A stretch of DNA of 64,000 nucleotides from Halichoerus grypus. Lineage: Eukaryota > Chordata > Mammalia > Carnivora > Phocidae. Positions 59,198 to 64,000 of the stretch are shown piece after piece. The stretch covers positions 143,512,262 to 143,576,261 of the forward strand of contig NC_135718.1 of the NCBI RefSeq assembly GCF_964656455.1. The letters are read 5' to 3'. The translations under genes and the position numbers were made by a program. A model generated the notes under the pieces. That model was not told where the DNA came from, did no database searches, and saw only the letters and a program-made list of their open reading frames with translations. The first letter of the stretch is position 1, and every line of letters begins with the position of its first letter.

Positions 59198-59660
59198 TTT
59201 AATTATTTTTTTATTTAAATTCAATTAGCCAACATATAGTACATCATTAGTTTCAGATGTAATGTTCAATAATTCATCAGTTGCGTATAACACCCAGTGC
59301 TCATCATATCACGTACCCTCCTTAATGCCCATCACCCTGTTACCCCACCCCCCACCCACCTCCCCTCCAGCAACCCTCAGTTTGTTTCCTAGAGTTAAGA
59401 GTCTCTCATGGTTTGTCTCCCTCTCTGATTTCTTCCCATTCAGTTTTCTCTCCCTTCCCCTATGATCCTCTGCCCTGTTTCTTATATTCCACATGAGTGA
59501 AACCATATGATAATTGTCTTTGTTTGATTGACTTATTTCTCTCAGCATAATCCCCTCCAGTTCCATCCACGTCGATGTAAATGGTAAGTATTCATCCTTT
59601 CTGATGGCTGAGTGATATTTCATTGTCTATGTATACCACATCTTCTTTATCTATTCATAT
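59198..59660 (-). mobile_element. Carnivore L1, 5'-truncated, reverse orientation
   Basis: The minus frame 59309-59623 reads the ORF2 C-terminus (KYHSAIRKDEYLPFTSTWME, EGIMLREISQSNKDNYHMVS), then the 3' UTR with its G-rich tract (C-rich here at 59342-59370), then 'gagcactgggtgttatacgc'. The A/T tail lies at 59198-59220. Less diverged than the L1s at 2.0 and 48.4 kb. Confidence 0.95.
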
Positions 59661-59664
59661 GTGA

Positions 59665-62160
59665 ATTTAAAACAGCACTTGTGTGTTCACACCAGACATG
59701 TGTCCCATGCAGTTTTCCAGTTTGTTTAGCTAGGAGGATGCCATAACTTAGTGAAAAATTCATACAGCACCCTTCTTGTGTTGCCTTGACCTAGGTTCCT
59801 GGATGTGCCTGGGTGGAAGGAGCTGGGACTACATGCTTGATTTGAAATTTGGAAATCTCAGTCATTCCCCAACCATCAAAAATATTCACCTCATTCCCTT
59901 TTTCCACAATCATCTAAGCGGCCCTCTTTAATTGACTCCCACACCTGTTCATCATATAAAGAACAAAATAAAAGCAAATGCTGTTTAAAATTCCTCTTCT
60001 TCAACAAGGTCTTCTGTTTTGAAATTGTGAAATGGTCCCTGGTCTATTCTCTCACCAGCTGTGGTCTTTTATCTCCTCAGGAGAATAGTTGACATCACAC
60101 AAGGCAAAGCCATTGTGCTTACAGATGCCATAAATATCTCCCCTAAATCCTACATGATAAATTTCCCCCTGATTAGTAAAGCAGATACCATAATGTGCAA
60201 GGTCGAGGGAAGAGGCTTTGATGATGCTAAACTAAGCCTCTGGAGATACCCCATCCCTCCCTCCTGAATTTCACTGTCCAGCAACTGGAGTCACAAAAAC
60301 GATAGAAAATGCAGTCTGGATTATCCACTCTCATTGCTTGCTTCCTTTTTTAAAAAAAAAAAAAAACGGTTTTCAATTATGGACAGACTAAAATTTACTT
60401 ATACAGAATCCAAAGCAAGTTGAATTTGTTAAAGGTACAAATGGGAATATGCTTCTTACAGAAATCACAAACGCTTTTTAGACCACAGCCTAAAAAGGGG
60501 GGGAAAAATCCTTTGAATGAAAAGTAAAACAAGGGCTTTCAGTTCTGTACATGAATTTGAAATTACTTTATCAAAAATCAAATTATTTTTGATTCTTGAG
60601 AAGACCTGTCCCTATACTGTGATTTTTTTTAAATAACAAGTTTCTATTTGTAACTATTAGTTGGTCTTTCCACAAAATTAGGTTGCTGGAAAGACTGAGA
60701 AGAGACAGAATATTCCTGGATCAAATGGAACTGGTGAGTGTGGAAATCCAAGGATTTGAGAAAGCATTGTCAATTCTTATAGTCTGACCAGTGGGAGACG
60801 AGATAATTCTGTATGTTTTTCTTGGTCTTCCTAATGTATGTTTATTCAAATGAAGAAAAAAAAAAGAAAGTAGACTATTGTCAGGGGGTAAAAGGTGAAA
60901 AAAATCATTTTTGTGTTTTTTGCTACGTGGACTTTCATTTGTTGTAGGATATAAGTTTCAGATAGTTTTTTGGTTTTGTTTTTATTTCTTTTAAGCGACA
61001 GCTCTTTGTGATCTGCTGACGAGGGTTGATATAGAAATAATAAAATAACGTAAATGTAGGCAAAGAGACACCCACCCAGATATTCATTCCTCCTTAAGCC
61101 TACCTCATTGACAGCCAGGGAGCATTTGGACAATGGAGAGAAAGCATCTGAATCTGGAAGGTAAGTAGAAGATAAAGGGTAAGCTTGGGGTCAATACAAC
61201 AAAGAAGAAGCCGAAAACTTCTACTAATTTATCCTGTGGTCTGAGCTATCCATTTCTGCATGTAGGCCAAACCCCATTACCAGTTCAACTCCTCTCCCCA
61301 ACGCACATCTCCTTCCCCACCCCACCTTAAACAGAGTATGACAGTGTACTATGCATTTAACTGAGGTATCTCAATTAAAGCATCAGAAATTTTTTAATCT
61401 ACACTTTGCTTAGATGAAGGGATGGGTGGGGGTAGGTCTTGTCCATGCATAGCTGGGCTTTTGGTTGGGTTGATTCGTTATCATGGTCTATTCTCTGCGT
61501 GTTCTCCATTAATAGCTGGACGCTGTTTTCCTTGGCCATGGGGGCTGAGCTTGATTCATTGACTCAAGTACTCTAAGGTATGGCATGGAACATTTCGTGT
61601 GTGTTGGCTCTTCATGCACACTACTGCGGACTGAGGGAAACAATTATAAGATGCTCCTGCCCAGTCCAGCCTCCTTGGAGGAGGCAGAATCCCCTGGCCA
61701 ACACTGCCACCCTGCTGATTCAACTGTCACTCAGACTGCCGTCAGAGCTTACTGGCTTTAGGCTGTAAGTTACAGGAAATCTTTCCGCCTGTACTTGGTT
61801 ATTTATAGAGGAGTTTATAGGATTCTTCCACAACTCAAGGGAGGAAAATCAAACAAATGTCACCTCCTATTATCGTGGCAACTAAGTTCCACTCTGAAAA
61901 TAGAAGCTGGAACCTTAACCCATTAACTAGTAAACCAATCCACTGACGTATTTAAATTTTAGTAACACTTTCACGTTAAAAAAAAAAATTCTTTCAAATT
62001 TCACCCACCCTAGAGAGTTGTTCCTGATTAAGCCCACCCTCCTTTGCACTCTCTGACACATCTTTGCATGGGACTAATGCTTTAATAATGGACTTCAAAA
62101 TTGGATTATTCGTCATACTTTCCCATCTTCCTGAATCCCTCCTTCCTTCCTCCCTTATTT
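59665..62160. other. Long unique stretch, no gene seen
   Basis: No repeat family recognised. A15 run at 60352-60366. A splice-acceptor-like tract at 60062-60080 is discussed in findings. Confidence 0.45.
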
Positions 62161-62164
62161 TCCT

Positions 62165-62300
62165 TTCTAGCTTTCACAAATACTAATATGAGGCTTACTA
62201 TACGCCAGGAACTGTTTTAAGAATTTTAATCCATAGCAAACCCAGGAGGTAGGAGCCATTATCAATCCCATTTCATGATGGGAAGACTTGATTTATGATG
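62165..62300 (-). mobile_element. MIR fragment, reverse orientation
   Basis: 'cttactatacgccaggaact', 'gttttaagaattttaatcca' and 'aacccaggaggtaggagcca' match the reverse MIR tail. Confidence 0.72.
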
Positions 62301-62679
62301 CATCATTATCACTTGCCTATGCACGACTCTATTTTCTCCATTTACGAATTCTTTGTCATTTGGTCATTTCTTTGTTAGTAATAAAAGCCAACCACACAAC
62401 CCAAGACTAGAACACAAGCAAGACTTACACCTACCTACATGATTCCCTCCTACCCCCATTACCCAGCTGCCTTGCTCTGACGTGCTGATTTTTATGTTTT
62501 TATTAATAATTTCCTTGCTTGTTCATAAAAACAATTTATGCACCTGTGCACGTTTGATAAAAAAATCTTATCGCTTAGTTTTAGTAATTTTGAACATTTT
62601 GAAGAGCACAATGCTGTGGTCATCTGATAGCTTGCTATCACTCACTAACACGTGATTACAGCTCACTCATTTCCGCTGG

Positions 62680-63725
62680 AAAAATATGTTCCACAATGCA
62701 ATTTATTTCTTTGTTTCCCTGTTGATAGTCATTTGTTACCTGCTCTTGGTTTTACAAACATGGCTGTTTTGAGTATTTTTGTAATTTTCTTGAGGTGCAC
62801 AAATGTACCAAATGCATCTTTGGTATGTGCCTGGAAAATTGTTGGGTCATGGAATATGTGAATGTTCAACTTTAAAAGATAATGCCAAGTAGTTTTCCAA
62901 AGTGATTAACCAATTTACAACAGCAATATATAAGAAACCTAGTTGATCTATAAATTCTCCAACTTTGGTATGGTTTAAATTCTTAATTCTTGCCCATAAA
63001 CTGAGCATGAATTGGTATCTGCTATAGTCTCAGTTCACTATTCTAGATCTTGATTTGCTAGTCTAGACTGCTGTAAAGAAGTTGGGCATCCTTCTATATG
63101 TTTTTAGCTGTATTTTTGTCCTTCTGTGAATGTCTATTTTTGTATTTTGGTCTTCCATTTTTAATTTTTTGTTTCTATTGAGCTGTTTGAACTTTCCTTA
63201 GTATTTTATAGGAGTCTTTACATATTGTTGTTACTAAAACTTTACTAATTATATCATTTGTTAGCAAATGATTTTCTCTTATTTTATAGCTTGCTTTTTT
63301 TTTACCTTCCTTACCTTCTATAAGAATTCTTTTGATGAACAGCATTTTTTAATTTTAATAAAGTCAAAATCATAAATCTTTTCTTTTATGGGTTATATTC
63401 TTTGTGCCTGTTTAAGAAATCCTTCCCTACCCCAAGGTCGGAAAGATATCCACCTATATTTTTATACTGAGTGTTTTAAAGTTTGCTTTTGACATTTAAG
63501 TCTCTAATCCATCTGGAGTTGATTTTGGGGTATGGTGTAAGGGTGGGATCCAAATTCATTTTTTTTCCAAATGGACAACCAATTTTTCCAGCTCCCTTTA
63601 TTAAATAATCCCTCTTTTCTTCACTGAAATGCCAGGCCACCTCTGCCCTCATTAAAGCTCCGCATATGCATGGATCTATTTCTGGGCTCTCTATTCTATT
63701 CCATTGGTTCACCTGTCTACACCTG
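62680..63725 (-). mobile_element. Old L1 ORF2 relic, reverse orientation
   Basis: The minus frame 63476-63712 reads MNQWNRIESPEIDP, KKMNLDPTLTPYPKINSRWI and RDLNVK, which are L1 ORF2 landmarks; leftward the DNA runs on toward the ORF2 C-terminus ('aagtagttttccaaagtgat'). Many indels and an internal gap. No functional protein. Confidence 0.88.
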
Positions 63726-63734
63726 CATTGTGGT

Positions 63735-63955
63735 ATTTTGGTAAGAGCACAGGACTTGGAAGCAAGAGATCTGGCCAGTTATGACCAAGGGAACTTGAAT
63801 GGGTCACCTGACTATTCTGCTCAGTCTTCTCGTTTGTAACACATGAATAACAATTCCTACCAAACTGATGCTGTGAAGATTAAAGACATATCTGTGGAAG
63901 TGCTTTGTAACGCACCAAATTCTATGAAATATTCTACATTGTTATTTGCTTTATA
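63735..63955 (+). mobile_element. MIR
   Basis: 'gtaagagcacaggacttgga', 'gggtcacctgactattctgc', 'ctcagtcttctcgtttgtaa' and 'ctgtgaagattaaagacata' cover the MIR from head to tail. Ends near the T-rich window edge. Confidence 0.82.
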
Positions 63956-64000
63956 AATGTTCTCAAAGTGTTTTTTTCTTTTTTTTTTTCCTTGTCTTTT

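Noticed and set aside
1..64000. CRISPR array, bacterial operon, phage or plasmid signatures
   Set aside because: No spaced identical repeats, dense coding, Shine-Dalgarno pattern or bacterial genes; SINE, L1, L2, MIR and MaLR content shows a mammalian genome.

Overview
The window is mammalian nuclear DNA, most likely from an arctoid carnivoran (bear, seal or mustelid group). The main evidence is several tRNA-derived SINEC elements whose 5' head reads 'gggcgcctgggtggctcag' with a CT-rich 3' part and an A/T-rich tail. That head and body differ from the canid SINEC_Cf and felid forms as I remember them. Carnivore-type L1 3' ends with a G-rich tract support the same placement. The species cannot be fixed from this alone.

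I find no convincing protein-coding gene, rRNA, functional tRNA, CpG island or CRISPR array. The open frames are short; the longest is 131 codons, about what chance gives in 64 kb of A/T-rich DNA. The longer recognisable peptides are decayed L1 ORF2 fragments. The window is best read as intergenic DNA or part of a very large intron, built from layers of transposable elements of different age.

Layout. 1-8 kb: a decayed L1 (about 2.0-3.4 kb), two hAT-type DNA elements, an L2, an old MIR split by a SINEC, and a GATATA-type satellite. 8-17 kb: mostly unique A/T-rich sequence with L2 at 11.8-13.4 kb, a strong CTCF-like motif at 11.1 kb and a hairpin at 8.8 kb. 17-28 kb: a very short recent L1 insertion with a perfect target-site duplication (TSD), several MIR and L2 relics, and a MaLR LTR at 23.7 kb. 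28-38 kb: two well-preserved SINECs with TSDs, an MLT1 LTR, two old L1 3' regions, and a somewhat more G/C-rich unique block near 36 kb. 38-50 kb: a hAT copy, a MIR cluster at 43 kb, a Tigger element at 44.5 kb carrying an A-rich insertion with a TSD, and an L1 at 48.4-49.2 kb with a nested SINEC. 50-64 kb: L2 fragments, microsatellites, an old L1 at 56.3-57.1 kb, a carnivore L1 at 59.2 kb, and an L1/MIR pair at the right end.

No genes act together here. The useful content is the insertion history (nested elements and TSDs), a few candidate regulatory or structural motifs, and the tandem repeats. I see no sign of a new biological system. All repeat family names come from memory of consensus sequences and were not checked with a masking program.
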